Shown in pieces: positions 8,028-15,828 of a stretch of DNA of 64,000 bases. Where the stretch lies: positions 1-64,000 of the IMG/VR virus record IMGVR_UViG_3300028844_001691, one strand, 5' to 3'. Numbering within the stretch: position 1 is the stretch's first letter; every line of letters begins with the position of its first letter. Source of the stretch: a virus. Both the position numbers and the translations under genes were made by a program. Below the pieces are notes generated by a model. That model saw only the letters and a program-made list of their open reading frames with translations, made no database searches and was not told the DNA's origin.

Positions 8028-8414
8028 ATGGATATAAAAGATACAATTAAAAAGATGTTTGGTACAAAAGAAAACTTGGACAAAACAATTAAAGCACAAG
8101 GACCCAAAGATTCTGCTGAAGCAAAAGCATTAGCAACTAAAAATAAACAACCTTACATCGAAGTTATAGGTTTAGATATTGATGCAGATAATCCTGTACA
8201 AGGTGCATTTGAATTAGATTGGAACCAATACTTTGTAGAAGAATTAAGAGGTAAAGGCTTCCAAGGAGTTGACGATAATGCAGTTATTGATCAATGGTTC
8301 AATGCAGTATGTAAGAATGTTGCATTAAGCGAGTACGAAGCAATGGACGAAAGTACTAGAAATAGTTTCATTGAAACTACAGACTTAGGAGATGGTCGTA
8401 AGGAGGTCAAGTAA
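8028..8414 (+). CDS. Conserved phage protein, unknown function
   Basis: 128 residues, soluble, with a basic N-terminus (MDIKDTIKKMFGTKENL) and an acidic remainder (GAFELDWNQYFVEELRGKG, VIDQWFNAVCKNV). It has the look of a conserved phage hypothetical, but I can assign no domain. AAGGAG lies just upstream, and the stop overlaps the ATG of the next gene. Confidence 0.65.
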   Translation: MDIKDTIKKMFGTKENLDKTIKAQGPKDSAEAKALATKNKQPYIEVIGLDIDADNPVQGAFELDWNQYFVEELRGKGFQGVDDNAVIDQWFNAVCKNVALSEYEAMDESTRNSFIETTDLGDGRKEVK

Positions 8415-8620
8415 TGACCAACTATAGCTCACATGATTGGAGAAAGAACACAGACGACGCTGTCGTAATGGATGAACACGGAACTATCATTAGACCGGTA
8501 AACGAACTAAAAGTTAAGTTCACTGATCCAAAAAGTTTAAGAGTACAAGAAGTCGATGTATCTAGACTTATTAGAGTATTCTGTAATAATCGAGAGTCCC
8601 ACAGAAGAAGTGTTAAGTGA
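8414..8620 (+). CDS. Small basic phage protein, unknown function
   Basis: 68 residues; the TAATG overlap with the preceding gene and an AAGGAGG site fix the start. The sequence is polar with a basic C-terminus (CNNRESHRRSVK). No domain recognised. Confidence 0.6.
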   Translation: MTNYSSHDWRKNTDDAVVMDEHGTIIRPVNELKVKFTDPKSLRVQEVDVSRLIRVFCNNRESHRRSVK

Positions 8621-8964
8621 ATACTTGCATATCTTTGTTTATGGCATTATCAATGCACATAGGCTTAAATGGAGACTATAATTCAGTTCACCCCCATGCA
8701 AGATGTACTGTAGATAATAATATCACAGGCATCTTTTATAACTCAGAAGATAGCATTAGTGCTTATGTAGGCAGAGAAATACGTTTCGATGAATACAGTA
8801 GTTTAGAAATAGGATTAGTTTCAGGCTACGAGTATGCAGATATTGTTCCTATGGTAAGATATAAAGTAGGCACATGGTTTATTTCTCCTGCATATGAAAA
8901 GATTAGATCCACAGGCGAAGAAAATATTGGAATAGTATTAGGTTGGGAAATAGGCGGAAAGTAA
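8617..8964 (+). CDS. Small exported beta-strand-rich protein
   Basis: 115 residues from a GTG that overlaps the previous stop (GTGA). A hydrophobic start (CISLFMALSMHIG) looks like a short signal peptide. The rest alternates polar and aromatic residues (GIFYNSEDSISAYVGREI, EIGLVSGYEYADIVPMVRY) as in small outer-membrane or periplasmic beta proteins. Family not identified; the outer-membrane location is an inference. Confidence 0.55.
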   Translation: MNTCISLFMALSMHIGLNGDYNSVHPHARCTVDNNITGIFYNSEDSISAYVGREIRFDEYSSLEIGLVSGYEYADIVPMVRYKVGTWFISPAYEKIRSTGEENIGIVLGWEIGGK

Positions 8965-8965
8965 T

Positions 8966-9502
8966 ATGATATTTTACAATATAGGTGACGGCTACTCAAG
9001 TGGTTGTTGCACAGGTAATTTATACAAAGTCTCACAAGACGATCCAAAATACTTTGGTGCAAGAGATGTTGAACATCCAGATAATAAACCTGGAAGTTTT
9101 GTAAATCATTTAGCAGAATTATATAAAGCAAGAACAATTACTGTTGGTAGACATAACTTAACAATGAAAGATATGTTAGATAATTTAGAAAGATATGAAA
9201 GTGAAATACAAGGTCACAACGACCAAGTAATAGCATGGATTGGTATTCCTAATTTAACAGAAGATACAGATAAACAGTACTTGGAAATGTTTATTCAGAG
9301 GATAAGTAATATAGTACACAAAGTGATAGTTTACAGAACTACACACATGGAAAGTTTAGATTTAAACTTACCTAACAATGTAACCTTCCTTAATGAAAGT
9401 ATTGTAGAAACACTTTCCCAAGAGCACAAACCTTATAGAAGAGGTTACTTTGATAAAGAGGCTAACAAATCGTTAAAAGGGAGTTTTTTAAAATTACTAT
9501 GA
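8966..9502 (+). CDS. SGNH/GDSL-hydrolase-like protein (degenerate)
   Basis: 178 residues. The N-terminus FYNIGDGYSSGCC resembles block I of SGNH hydrolases (GDS), and VIAWIGIPNLTEDT resembles the later Gly/Asn block, but the nucleophilic Ser is not at the usual place and no C-terminal DxxH is obvious. It may be an inactive or divergent member. The next gene, overlapping by ATGA, has the same style of start, so the two probably form a pair. Confidence 0.45.
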   Translation: MIFYNIGDGYSSGCCTGNLYKVSQDDPKYFGARDVEHPDNKPGSFVNHLAELYKARTITVGRHNLTMKDMLDNLERYESEIQGHNDQVIAWIGIPNLTEDTDKQYLEMFIQRISNIVHKVIVYRTTHMESLDLNLPNNVTFLNESIVETLSQEHKPYRRGYFDKEANKSLKGSFLKLL

Positions 9503-10602
9503 GAATGGATTATAATAAATTTGATAACAAGAAACACCGAATCTTTGTAATAGGAGAAGGGTGGGACTTGCCAAGTGCCAGTTATAGTACAGAATATTAT
9601 ACTGATGAAAGATGGGCTAAAAAGAAGTTCGTAAACGATCCTAAGACATTATACGGAAGTTGGGCTGATACTATTGCTAACCATTTAGATGCTAAAGTAT
9701 ATTATGTCCAAGACAGTAATTTAAGTTTTGGAGGAACAATAAGAGAAACTATAAATGTAATAAACAATCATTGCGACGATCCAGATTATATTAATTATTA
9801 TTTTATTAACTTCCCAATGTATAAAGGTAAGTTAGATTTATTTTCTACGACTCCAAAACAGAATAAAGAATTAGAAGACCTTTCTAAGATTATATTTAAA
9901 GGACATTATTCAAAAATTGGACAAGCATTAGAAACAGTAAATGACAGAAAGAAAAATGACCTTGGATATTTGAAAGACATAATTGATGAATTTGTTGAAG
10001 TTGTAAAAGATGTATCTGACTATCATAATAGGTTTTTAATACAGTCTGTTCACTATCACGCATTTAGTAATTGGTTTGGAGAACAAATATTTTTAGATAT
10101 AAAAGCAAAAGGTAAAGACTCTGCTTGGTATCATACTGTAACAAACAAAGAAGAATTAGAAAAAGCAATAGAAGAAGTTAAAAAAATTGAACATGAACGA
10201 CAATATAGTTGGAGTTGGTCAGGTGCAAGTACTCCAAAAGAGCCAAACAAAATTTCTAAGTCGAATGTAAATATTGCTTGGCACGATCCTAAGAAAAAAG
10301 AGACATTATTCTCTGACGCTATATTCGAAGGAAAATTAAATAATATGGATTATGTACATATCTTAAACTATTCATTAGCACAACTGGTTCACTTAATGCA
10401 CAAAATCGACGATAAAACAACAGAAGACGAAAGACTTAATTTGCAATTCTATAAAGAATCAAAGACATCAGAATCATCATGGACCAGAGGACATTTCCAT
10501 GCAAGACGTAAAGTTCGCCCAATTAATGCAAAAGACCATATCAGACTTGGAGAAAAAGTGTTTTTTAACTTGACAGAAGAGACAAAATTGTTTACAATGT
10601 AG
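9499..10602 (+). CDS. SGNH-like conserved phage protein, 367 residues
   Basis: It begins with a beta strand and Gly motif (RIFVIGEGWDLPSASY) like the first block of SGNH hydrolases, then YYVQDSNLSFGGTIRETI and YYFINFPMYKGK, which fit the fold's following strands. The second half (from about residue 180) is Lys/Glu-rich and not recognised; it ends with RGHFHARRKVRPINAKDHI. Catalytic residues cannot be assigned. The gene is coupled to its upstream neighbour, suggesting joint function. Confidence 0.45.
   Translation: MRMDYNKFDNKKHRIFVIGEGWDLPSASYSTEYYTDERWAKKKFVNDPKTLYGSWADTIANHLDAKVYYVQDSNLSFGGTIRETINVINNHCDDPDYINYYFINFPMYKGKLDLFSTTPKQNKELEDLSKIIFKGHYSKIGQALETVNDRKKNDLGYLKDIIDEFVEVVKDVSDYHNRFLIQSVHYHAFSNWFGEQIFLDIKAKGKDSAWYHTVTNKEELEKAIEEVKKIEHERQYSWSWSGASTPKEPNKISKSNVNIAWHDPKKKETLFSDAIFEGKLNNMDYVHILNYSLAQLVHLMHKIDDKTTEDERLNLQFYKESKTSESSWTRGHFHARRKVRPINAKDHIRLGEKVFFNLTEETKLFTM
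10570..10598 (+). promoter_or_regulatory. Possible sigma70-type promoter inside the end of the upstream gene
   Basis: TTGACA (10570-10575), 17 bp, TACAAT (10593-10598), lying in the last codons of the preceding ORF. Transcription would begin at about the small lipoprotein start and run into the exonuclease gene. The position inside coding sequence keeps confidence moderate. Confidence 0.4.
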
Positions 10603-10603
10603 T

Positions 10604-10780
10604 ATGTTTAAAAAGACAATTCTATTAATTACATTTATGTTTACACTATCTGCTTGTAGCACATCAGTTGCAGTTGTCGATACAGTTGCTAGTACAACTA
10701 TCTATACGGCAAAGGCAGTAGTAAAAACTACAGTAAATGTAATAGACGCAGTAACACCAGACATTATCAATAAGGAATAA
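10604..10780 (+). CDS. 58-residue lipoprotein
   Basis: ATG at 10604, two bases after the upstream stop, and TAA at 10778-10780, two bases before the exonuclease ATG. The signal MFKKTILLITFMFTLSAC ends in the lipobox LSAC (Cys18). The mature part is a short Val/Thr/Ala-rich amphipathic segment. It would be anchored to the inner or outer membrane facing the periplasm. Function unknown; a lysis (o-spanin-like) role is conceivable but there is no partner evidence. Confidence 0.65.
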   Translation: MFKKTILLITFMFTLSACSTSVAVVDTVASTTIYTAKAVVKTTVNVIDAVTPDIINKE

Positions 10781-10781
10781 C

Positions 10782-11771
10782 ATGGCAAAATATCTATTAG
10801 TAGACACCGCAAATACTTTTTTTAGAGCAAGACACGTTGCCTTTAGAGGCACTGACAGTTGGGAAAAATTAGGACTAGCAGTTCATATTACATTAAATGC
10901 AGTACTTAAAGCATGGACGAAGCAAGGTGCGGATCATGTTGTATTTTGTTTAGAAGGACGTAGTTGGCGTAAAGACTTCTACGAACCTTATAAGAAGAAT
11001 AGAGCAGTAGCAAGGCAGGCACTTACTGAAGCAGAACAAGAAGAAGATAAACTGTTCTGGGAGGCGTTTGATAGTCTTACAACATTCTTAAAAGAAAAGA
11101 CAAATTGTAGTGTATTACAATGTAACATTGCAGAAGCAGATGACATTATTGCACGTTGGGTACACAAACACCCTAATGATGAACATTGTATTGTCAGTAG
11201 TGATACAGACTTTATTCAGTTATTAACAGATAAGGTTACACAATACAACGGTATTACGCAAGAATTACACACAACAAAAGGCATCTTTGATGACAGAGGT
11301 AATCCTGTAATTGATAAGAAAACTAAACTACCTAAAGAAACACCTAACCCTGAATGGTTATTGTTTGAAAAATGTATGCGAGGCGATACAAGTGATAATG
11401 TCTTTAGTGCTTTTCCAGGTGTTCGTAAAAAAGGTACTAAGAATAAAGTAGGTTTATTAGAAGCATTTGAAGATAGAACTAACAAAGGTTTTAATTGGAA
11501 CAATATGATGTTGCAACGTTGGGTGGATCATAATGGTGTTGAACACCGTGTATTAGATGACTATCAAAGGAATGTACATCTAATTGATTTAACAGAACAA
11601 CCACAAGAAATTAAAGACTATGTAGATGACCATATTGATGAAACTGTAGCAATAAAAGATCATACAATGGTAGGTGCAAAGTTCTTAAAATTCTGTGGCA
11701 AATATGAATTAAACAAAGTGGCAGAGAATGCTCAAAAGTATGCAGAATTTTTACAGGCAGGATATAAATGA
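10782..11771 (+). CDS. 5'-3' exonuclease, T4 RNase H / FEN type
   Basis: 329 residues with the PIN/FEN metal-binding set: Asp8 (LLVDTAN), Glu118-Asp120-Asp121 (EADD), Asp141/Asp143 (SSDTDF) and Asp202/Asp205 (GDTSDN), followed by a helix-three-turn-helix-like FPGVRKKGTK. The T4 homologue (rnh) removes RNA primers and degrades 5' flaps at the replication fork. Length is close to that of T4 RNase H. The gene is tightly packed with its neighbours, and its stop overlaps the next start (ATGAG). Confidence 0.9.
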   Translation: MAKYLLVDTANTFFRARHVAFRGTDSWEKLGLAVHITLNAVLKAWTKQGADHVVFCLEGRSWRKDFYEPYKKNRAVARQALTEAEQEEDKLFWEAFDSLTTFLKEKTNCSVLQCNIAEADDIIARWVHKHPNDEHCIVSSDTDFIQLLTDKVTQYNGITQELHTTKGIFDDRGNPVIDKKTKLPKETPNPEWLLFEKCMRGDTSDNVFSAFPGVRKKGTKNKVGLLEAFEDRTNKGFNWNNMMLQRWVDHNGVEHRVLDDYQRNVHLIDLTEQPQEIKDYVDDHIDETVAIKDHTMVGAKFLKFCGKYELNKVAENAQKYAEFLQAGYK

Positions 11772-12283
11772 GTTACAGTTTAAAAACAATAATTGATAAA
11801 AAGTTTTGGATCATCGAGTCTGACGGAAAGAAGTGTGGTACACTTCGACAAGTAGATGATGAACAATACGAAGTTAGTTATAAAGATGGCATCATTAGAC
11901 AAGTTGGCAAGACAGCATTAAATGATGACTTTGGTATAGATGTAGAAACAAATGTTATCGACATTACTATTAATCAACAACAATCTGAAGTAACAAGAAA
12001 CACAGATGAGAAACACGTTGGTGATGTACATGGATACCCAAGTGCAAGTCAACCATTTAATGAAGTGTATGATGTTAGAAAAAAACTTCCGTTATATTCT
12101 AAAAATGAAAAAAGCCAAAGTATGCATTGTGCAGGTTACTATGTAGTTAGATATGAAAATGGTTGGACTAGAAGTTTTTGTCCAAAGTTGGTAACACTAG
12201 ACAAGTATGAATTCATTGGACCATTTAAATTAAAAGAAGATATGTTAACAACATTAAGAAAGAAGAGTAGAGAAGATGATTAG
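11768..12283 (+). CDS. Conserved phage protein, unknown function
   Basis: 171 residues. A distinctive central block, HGYPSASQPFNEVYDVRKKLPLY, then HCAGYYVVRYENGW and FCPKLVTLDKYEFIGPFK, looks strongly conserved and includes two Cys. The first 80 residues form an SH3-like strand pattern (KFWIIESDGKKCGTLRQVDD). I do not know a function. Its start overlaps the exonuclease stop, so a role near replication is possible but unproven. Confidence 0.65.
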   Translation: MSYSLKTIIDKKFWIIESDGKKCGTLRQVDDEQYEVSYKDGIIRQVGKTALNDDFGIDVETNVIDITINQQQSEVTRNTDEKHVGDVHGYPSASQPFNEVYDVRKKLPLYSKNEKSQSMHCAGYYVVRYENGWTRSFCPKLVTLDKYEFIGPFKLKEDMLTTLRKKSREDD

Positions 12284-12362
12284 TGCTATGCTAATTCTTC
12301 TTGCTATATACTCTTTGCCTGTATTCATGTTGTGGTCAATGAACAAGGAGGATCCAAAATGA
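12276..12362 (+). CDS. 28-residue membrane peptide
   Basis: ATG at 12276 overlaps the end of the preceding gene, and the TGA at 12360-12362 overlaps the next ATG (ATGA). The sequence is one hydrophobic span (MISAMLILLAIYSLPVFMLW) with a short charged tail (SMNKEDPK). Double coupling and a clean membrane segment are the evidence; the function is unknown. Confidence 0.45.
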   Translation: MISAMLILLAIYSLPVFMLWSMNKEDPK

Positions 12363-12580
12363 GTATACAAATTACAAACTTTACACACCTAGTTTCTAGC
12401 AGTAGAGATATGCAAAAAGAACAAGTATCTATGAATACTAGCGAAGCACAATTATTAGTTAACGAAATTGTTGAACTTCAAAGTAAAGTTATCGAACTAC
12501 AAGATAAAGTTATATCTGCAATGGAACAAAATAACGCACCTATTACAGGGCAAATGGACGGCGGAACATTCGGATCATAA
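12359..12580 (+). CDS. Small coiled-coil phage protein
   Basis: 73 residues from the ATG at 12359, which has AAGGAGG upstream and overlaps the previous stop. An in-frame codon at 12332 lies inside the membrane peptide gene and is rejected. Residues 27-60 form a heptad-like helix (LLVNEIVELQSKVIELQD). It likely oligomerises; no function known. Confidence 0.6.
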   Translation: MSIQITNFTHLVSSSRDMQKEQVSMNTSEAQLLVNEIVELQSKVIELQDKVISAMEQNNAPITGQMDGGTFGS

Positions 12581-12604
12581 TAGTAGCACTTTATTCTCCA
12601 AATA

Positions 12605-12612
12605 GATAAATA
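12605..12612 (+). promoter_or_regulatory. Candidate T4-type late promoter element
   Basis: GATAAATA in a 56-base gap with no TTGACA-type promoter, 24 bases before the GTG of the next gene. T4-like phages use TATAAATA-type late promoters, and a one-base variant fits. The motif is short and AT-rich, so chance occurrence is likely; it is listed because the gap has no other signal. Confidence 0.25.
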
Positions 12613-12636
12613 CATTTATAATTATGGAGATATATA

Positions 12637-12939
12637 GTGAGTAGACCAAAGCCAGTAATTCTAATAGAGAAAGTCGATAAGGACTATAAAACGGATCAGA
12701 TCCTTCAGAGTGAAGGTGTCTGGGCAGTCTTTTATGATAACAAACCAATTAACTTAAAAAGTTTTAATGCTATGGTTGGTTATGCGAGTCCTAAATATAA
12801 AAAAGTTTCATTTTCTAATCCAGGCCATGCAATTAACCTTGCAAAGAAAATGAATGTACTTTTTAAATGTGATAAGTTCACAGTTGTATTATTGAATGCA
12901 GGTAAATGCATATATCCGGAATCAACAAACGACGCCTAA
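12637..12939 (+). CDS. Conserved phage protein, unknown function
   Basis: 100 residues from a GTG with GGAG upstream. The sequence (VILIEKVDKDYKTDQILQSEG, then VWAVFYDNKPINLKSF, ending KFTVVLLNAGKCIYP) looks like a compact alpha/beta protein. It overlaps the next gene by 34 bases. I recognise no named family. Confidence 0.65.
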   Translation: MSRPKPVILIEKVDKDYKTDQILQSEGVWAVFYDNKPINLKSFNAMVGYASPKYKKVSFSNPGHAINLAKKMNVLFKCDKFTVVLLNAGKCIYPESTNDA

Positions 12940-13292
12940 CCGAAATACTGCTGAATGAAGCAGTTGGTATAGACGAACCATTTAATGTATTGTATCCAAA
13001 GATTTGGGCCAACTTCAGAGAAGATGGTGGCTTAAGACTTACTAACTTTGGAAGACAGTTTTTTGTCAAAAACTGTGATATTGAATACACAACTCTCAAA
13101 CTTAAACAACCTGTACAAAGTATGAAAAAAGTACTTTATATGGACAAAGTATTAGAATGTCCATATTTTCTAATAGGTTCTTTATCAAACAACCACACAA
13201 AAATTGAATTATTTGGTGATCAGGTAGCAACTATGCTGTCTTTATACGATGGCGACTTAGAATTGTATCTAGAAGCCAATAAACCCTTGTAA
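12906..13292 (+). CDS. Conserved phage protein, unknown function
   Basis: 128 residues starting MHISGINKRRLTEILL. The central LRLTNFGRQFFVKNCDIEY and the C-terminal ALLS-like region (GDQVATMLSLYDGDLELYLE) suggest a small winged-helix-like or adaptor protein, but that is only a shape impression. It overlaps its upstream neighbour, so the two are translated together. It is the last gene before a 167-base gap. Confidence 0.6.
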   Translation: MHISGINKRRLTEILLNEAVGIDEPFNVLYPKIWANFREDGGLRLTNFGRQFFVKNCDIEYTTLKLKQPVQSMKKVLYMDKVLECPYFLIGSLSNNHTKIELFGDQVATMLSLYDGDLELYLEANKPL

Positions 13293-13316
13293 AGTACACC
13301 CAACACACCCTTTTGC

Positions 13317-13326
13317 CCGTATACGG
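13317..13326. repeat. 10-bp perfect palindrome CCGTATACGG in an intergenic gap
   Basis: The 167-base gap 13293-13459 begins with a CCCAACACACCC stretch, then this palindrome inside TTTGCCCGTATACGGCCCTT. A nearly identical 20-base copy (one mismatch, CGG to CAG) lies at 22838-22857 inside a coding region. The palindrome sits about 85 bases before the promoter at 13409 and could be a protein-binding site. No T-tract follows, so it is not a simple terminator. Confidence 0.35.
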
Positions 13327-13408
13327 CCCTTATATAAGCGATTAAACTACCATATAATGGGCATTTAAGGTGCCAAATTCTTCATATAAACTGCGATAAA
13401 ATAAAAGG

Positions 13409-13436
13409 TTGACGTATAGTCAAAAGGTGCTATTAT
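13409..13436 (+). promoter_or_regulatory. Extended -10 promoter
   Basis: TTGACG (13409-13414), 16 bp, TATTAT (13431-13436) preceded by TGC, giving TGC-TATTAT. The same architecture occurs at 13873, 14282, 15771, 41652 and 41757. It drives the small membrane protein gene, whose AAGGAG site lies shortly after. Confidence 0.75.
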
Positions 13437-13459
13437 AATAATATAACAAGGAGATATAG

Positions 13460-13660
13460 ATGTTAAGTTTTATAGGATTAATAGCAATAATTTTTGTAGC
13501 AGTAAAATACTTTCCAGAAATTATTAAATTTAGTATTAAAGCATTTATAGTATTGCTTATGATTTGGTTCTTATTCGGCACACTTGCTTGGATATTTGGA
13601 ATTAGTTTAGCAATACACATAAACGAATCAATTTTACAATTAACAACAATAGGAGTATAA
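13460..13660 (+). CDS. Small two-span membrane protein
   Basis: 66 residues with two hydrophobic segments, about 3-20 and 28-52 (IVLLMIWFLFGTLAWIFGI), separated by a short charged loop (KYFPEIIKFSIK). An AAGGAG site precedes the ATG, directly downstream of a promoter. The function is unknown; position at the head of an early-type transcript suggests a host-membrane effect. Confidence 0.65.
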   Translation: MLSFIGLIAIIFVAVKYFPEIIKFSIKAFIVLLMIWFLFGTLAWIFGISLAIHINESILQLTTIGV

Positions 13661-13661
13661 T

Positions 13662-13865
13662 ATGGGAATGTATAATTTAATCGAAGATAACGTTAACAAA
13701 TTTTATGATGTTGCAATGGAGAAAATTGGAGAGTGCGAATCATTTGCAGAATTTGTTGATAAGATGAAAGAGCATAAAAACTTGCTTACAGGAAGTTCAG
13801 ATGAAGATCATTTTGAAGATGGACTTTATGAATGTTGGCAAGAAAAATGGTCAAAATATCTATAA
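13662..13865 (+). CDS. Small acidic phage protein, unknown function
   Basis: 67 residues, one base after the membrane protein, with AGGAG upstream of the ATG. Helical and acidic (IGECESFAEFVDKMKEH, then SSDEDHFEDGLYECWQEKW). No domain recognised. Confidence 0.6.
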   Translation: MGMYNLIEDNVNKFYDVAMEKIGECESFAEFVDKMKEHKNLLTGSSDEDHFEDGLYECWQEKWSKYL

Positions 13866-13872
13866 AAAGGTA

Positions 13873-13900
13873 TTGACAGATAACATAATGATGTTATTAT
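13873..13900 (+). promoter_or_regulatory. Extended -10 promoter
   Basis: TTGACA (13873-13878), 16 bp, TATTAT (13895-13900) preceded by TGT. It lies in the gap just after a gene stop and 31 bases before the next ATG, with an AGAGGA ribosome site between. Confidence 0.8.
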
Positions 13901-13931
13901 AGTAATATAAGTTAATAAAGAGGAACCAAAA

Positions 13932-14276
13932 ATGAAATATAAACTTTATCAAATACGTCTTACAGATGCAGAAGTTGATATGATTAATGACAAGGGACAC
14001 AATTCGGTGCCCAAGCAGAGAGCAAGACTTGATATTCAATTTGGTGACAACGAAGGTTCACAAGCCAACGAAGCATTTAACAATGGCTTTTATGACCACG
14101 TTTCAAATATTACTGCAATGGATTTAGAAGATGTATTTCATGTAGGTAACATGGGTCCGGAAGAAAACATAGAAAGATTTTTACCAATGCATTCAGTTAG
14201 TGTTGGAGATATTGTCGAAGACCAGTTAGGTCATAAATCAGTTGTTGCAAGTTTTGGGTTTAAAGATGTTGCATAA
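13932..14276 (+). CDS. YodL-like small phage protein
   Basis: 114 residues. The start MKYKLYQIRL and the C-terminal block MDLEDVFHVGN...HSVSVGDIVED resemble the YodL-type domain found in phage and plasmid proteins, whose hallmark is a late LSVSD-like motif before a V-rich strand. Function of the domain is not well defined. It has its own promoter. Confidence 0.5.
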   Translation: MKYKLYQIRLTDAEVDMINDKGHNSVPKQRARLDIQFGDNEGSQANEAFNNGFYDHVSNITAMDLEDVFHVGNMGPEENIERFLPMHSVSVGDIVEDQLGHKSVVASFGFKDVA

Positions 14277-14281
14277 AAAGG

Positions 14282-14309
14282 TTGACAATATACACAAAGG
14301 TGTTATTAT
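14282..14309 (+). promoter_or_regulatory. Extended -10 promoter for the MoxR gene
   Basis: TTGACA (14282-14287), 16 bp, TATTAT (14304-14309) preceded by TGT. Start of transcription is expected near 14316, which leaves an ATG at 14323 with almost no leader and supports the ATG at 14344 with its AGGAG site as the true start. Confidence 0.8.
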
Positions 14310-14343
14310 TAAAATATAAACAATGACAAAAGCAGGAGAAACT

Positions 14344-15459
14344 ATGTCACAACTAACAGAAAATAGAACAGTTACAAGTATACAAGCCAACAAGGCTATA
14401 CTTAAAGCATTCGCTAAAAAGCGACCCGTGTTCCTTTGGGGACCTATGGGAATTGGTAAGTCAGAACTTATGCAAGGAATTGTAGACTCTGGCGATATTG
14501 GTAATGCATTATTGATAGATTTGAGAATGGCCCTTATGGAGCCAACAGATATCAAAGGTATTCCATTTTATAATAAAGAATTAGGTGTTATGGATTGGGC
14601 ACCTCCAGTTGATTTGCCAAGTGCAGAATTGGCAAAACAATATGATACAGTTGTATTGTTTTTAGACGAACTTAACTCTGCTCCACAAAGTACACAGGCG
14701 GCGGCATACCAACTTGTTCTTAACAACAGGGTTGGTAAGTATCAACTTCCTAGTAACGTTGTTATTGTAGCGGCGGGTAATAGGGAAACTGATAAAGGTG
14801 TTACTTATAGAATGCCTGCTCCGTTGGCAAACAGATTTGTCCATTTGGAGATGAGAGTTGATTATGATAGTTGGTTAGAGTGGGCTATTAATAATGGTAT
14901 CCATTCTGATGTAATTGGTCACATTACAGTTCACAAACAAGACTTATTTGATTTTGATCCTAGGTCTTCAAGCAGAAGTTTTGCAACTCCAAGAAGTTGG
15001 ACTTTCGTTAGTGAACTTATTGAAGATGATGAGATGGATGAAGAGACATTGGCTAACCTAGTGTCAGGTGCAGTAGGTGAAGGTGTTGGTGTTAAGTTTA
15101 TGGCTACTATGAAGAACAGTGGTAAACTTCCTAATCCAACTGATGTCTTAAATGGTAAAGTTAAAAAGTTGGATTCAAGTGTTGAAATTAGTGGTAGGTA
15201 TTCACTTACTGTTTCTATGTGTTACGAACTTCGTGAAGCATACGAAAAAGAAGGTACAAAAGGTATCGAAAAGTTTCATAAACTTGCAGACAACTTCTTT
15301 AGGTTTATGATGGATAACTTTGAAACTGAAATGGTTGTACTTGGTGCAAGAGCGGCATTGGTTACATACAAGATCCCATTAAGACCAAAGTATCTTAAGA
15401 ATTACAAAGAGTTTTATGACAGGTTTGGCAAGTATATTAAAGCCAGTCATAACGCCTAG
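14344..15459 (+). CDS. MoxR-family AAA+ ATPase
   Basis: 371 residues. Walker A is GPMGIGKSE (Gly33-Ser40 area), Walker B is VVLFLDELNSA, followed by an AAGN sensor (VVIVAAGNRET) and the arginine-containing region RMPAPLANRFVHLEM. MoxR ATPases act as chaperones with a VWA-domain partner; that partner is encoded two genes downstream (15829-17136). The start at 14344 has GGAG five bases upstream. A terminator follows the gene, yet a new promoter restarts transcription before the partner, so the two can be expressed at different levels. The phage target is unknown. Confidence 0.9.
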   Translation: MSQLTENRTVTSIQANKAILKAFAKKRPVFLWGPMGIGKSELMQGIVDSGDIGNALLIDLRMALMEPTDIKGIPFYNKELGVMDWAPPVDLPSAELAKQYDTVVLFLDELNSAPQSTQAAAYQLVLNNRVGKYQLPSNVVIVAAGNRETDKGVTYRMPAPLANRFVHLEMRVDYDSWLEWAINNGIHSDVIGHITVHKQDLFDFDPRSSSRSFATPRSWTFVSELIEDDEMDEETLANLVSGAVGEGVGVKFMATMKNSGKLPNPTDVLNGKVKKLDSSVEISGRYSLTVSMCYELREAYEKEGTKGIEKFHKLADNFFRFMMDNFETEMVVLGARAALVTYKIPLRPKYLKNYKEFYDRFGKYIKASHNA

Positions 15460-15479
15460 TTCTCCTGCTAGGTAACTTA

Positions 15480-15510
15480 GAAAGGGGTGTAAAAACCCCT
15501 TTCATTTTTT
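15480..15510 (+). terminator. Rho-independent terminator after the MoxR gene
   Basis: GAAAGGGG (15480-15487), an 8-base loop, CCCCTTTC (15496-15503), then A and six Ts (15505-15510). A perfect 8-bp stem with a T-tract. A second small stem, CCTAG/CTAGG, lies just before it around the stop codon. Confidence 0.92.
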
Positions 15511-15524
15511 AATAAATAATTTAT

Positions 15525-15767
15525 ATGACCGAAAAAGAAATAAAAACACTTCTCACTACAATAAACGATGAAGATTGGATGTTAGTTATATCACCCGATG
15601 GTCAATTAAAAACTGTGGTTATGCCTAAAGATAAAAACTCTGTAGCATTTACAATGAAACAGATTCTTGCTATTGCTGAATCTGGTATGGAAGAAGCAGT
15701 TTACCAGGAATTTGCTGAAGAATATCCTGCATTAGCTCATAAATTACCTAAAAAAACCATACATTAA
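15525..15767 (+). CDS. Small phage protein, unknown function
   Basis: 80 residues starting MTEKEIKTLLTTINDEDWM, acidic and soluble, with a strand pair (DWMLVISPDGQLKTVVMP) then helices. It lies right after the terminator with no ribosome site I can see; an AATAAATA at 15511 could be a late promoter but is too close to the ATG for a normal leader. Between the MoxR and VWA genes it may belong to the same system. Confidence 0.5.
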   Translation: MTEKEIKTLLTTINDEDWMLVISPDGQLKTVVMPKDKNSVAFTMKQILAIAESGMEEAVYQEFAEEYPALAHKLPKKTIH

Positions 15768-15770
15768 TAG

Positions 15771-15798
15771 TTGACAAATCCTACAAAGATGCTATTAT
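15771..15798 (+). promoter_or_regulatory. Extended -10 promoter for the VWA gene
   Basis: TTGACA (15771-15776), 16 bp, TATTAT (15793-15798) preceded by TGC, starting four bases after the previous stop. An AGAGGA ribosome site precedes the ATG at 15829. Confidence 0.8.
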
Positions 15799-15828
15799 AA
15801 TATAGTAAGTTAAAAAAAGAGGAATTAT

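Noticed and set aside
13420-13620. Minus-strand frame opposite the two-span membrane protein
   Set aside because: It mirrors the membrane gene, has no upstream signals, and crosses the promoter at 13409.
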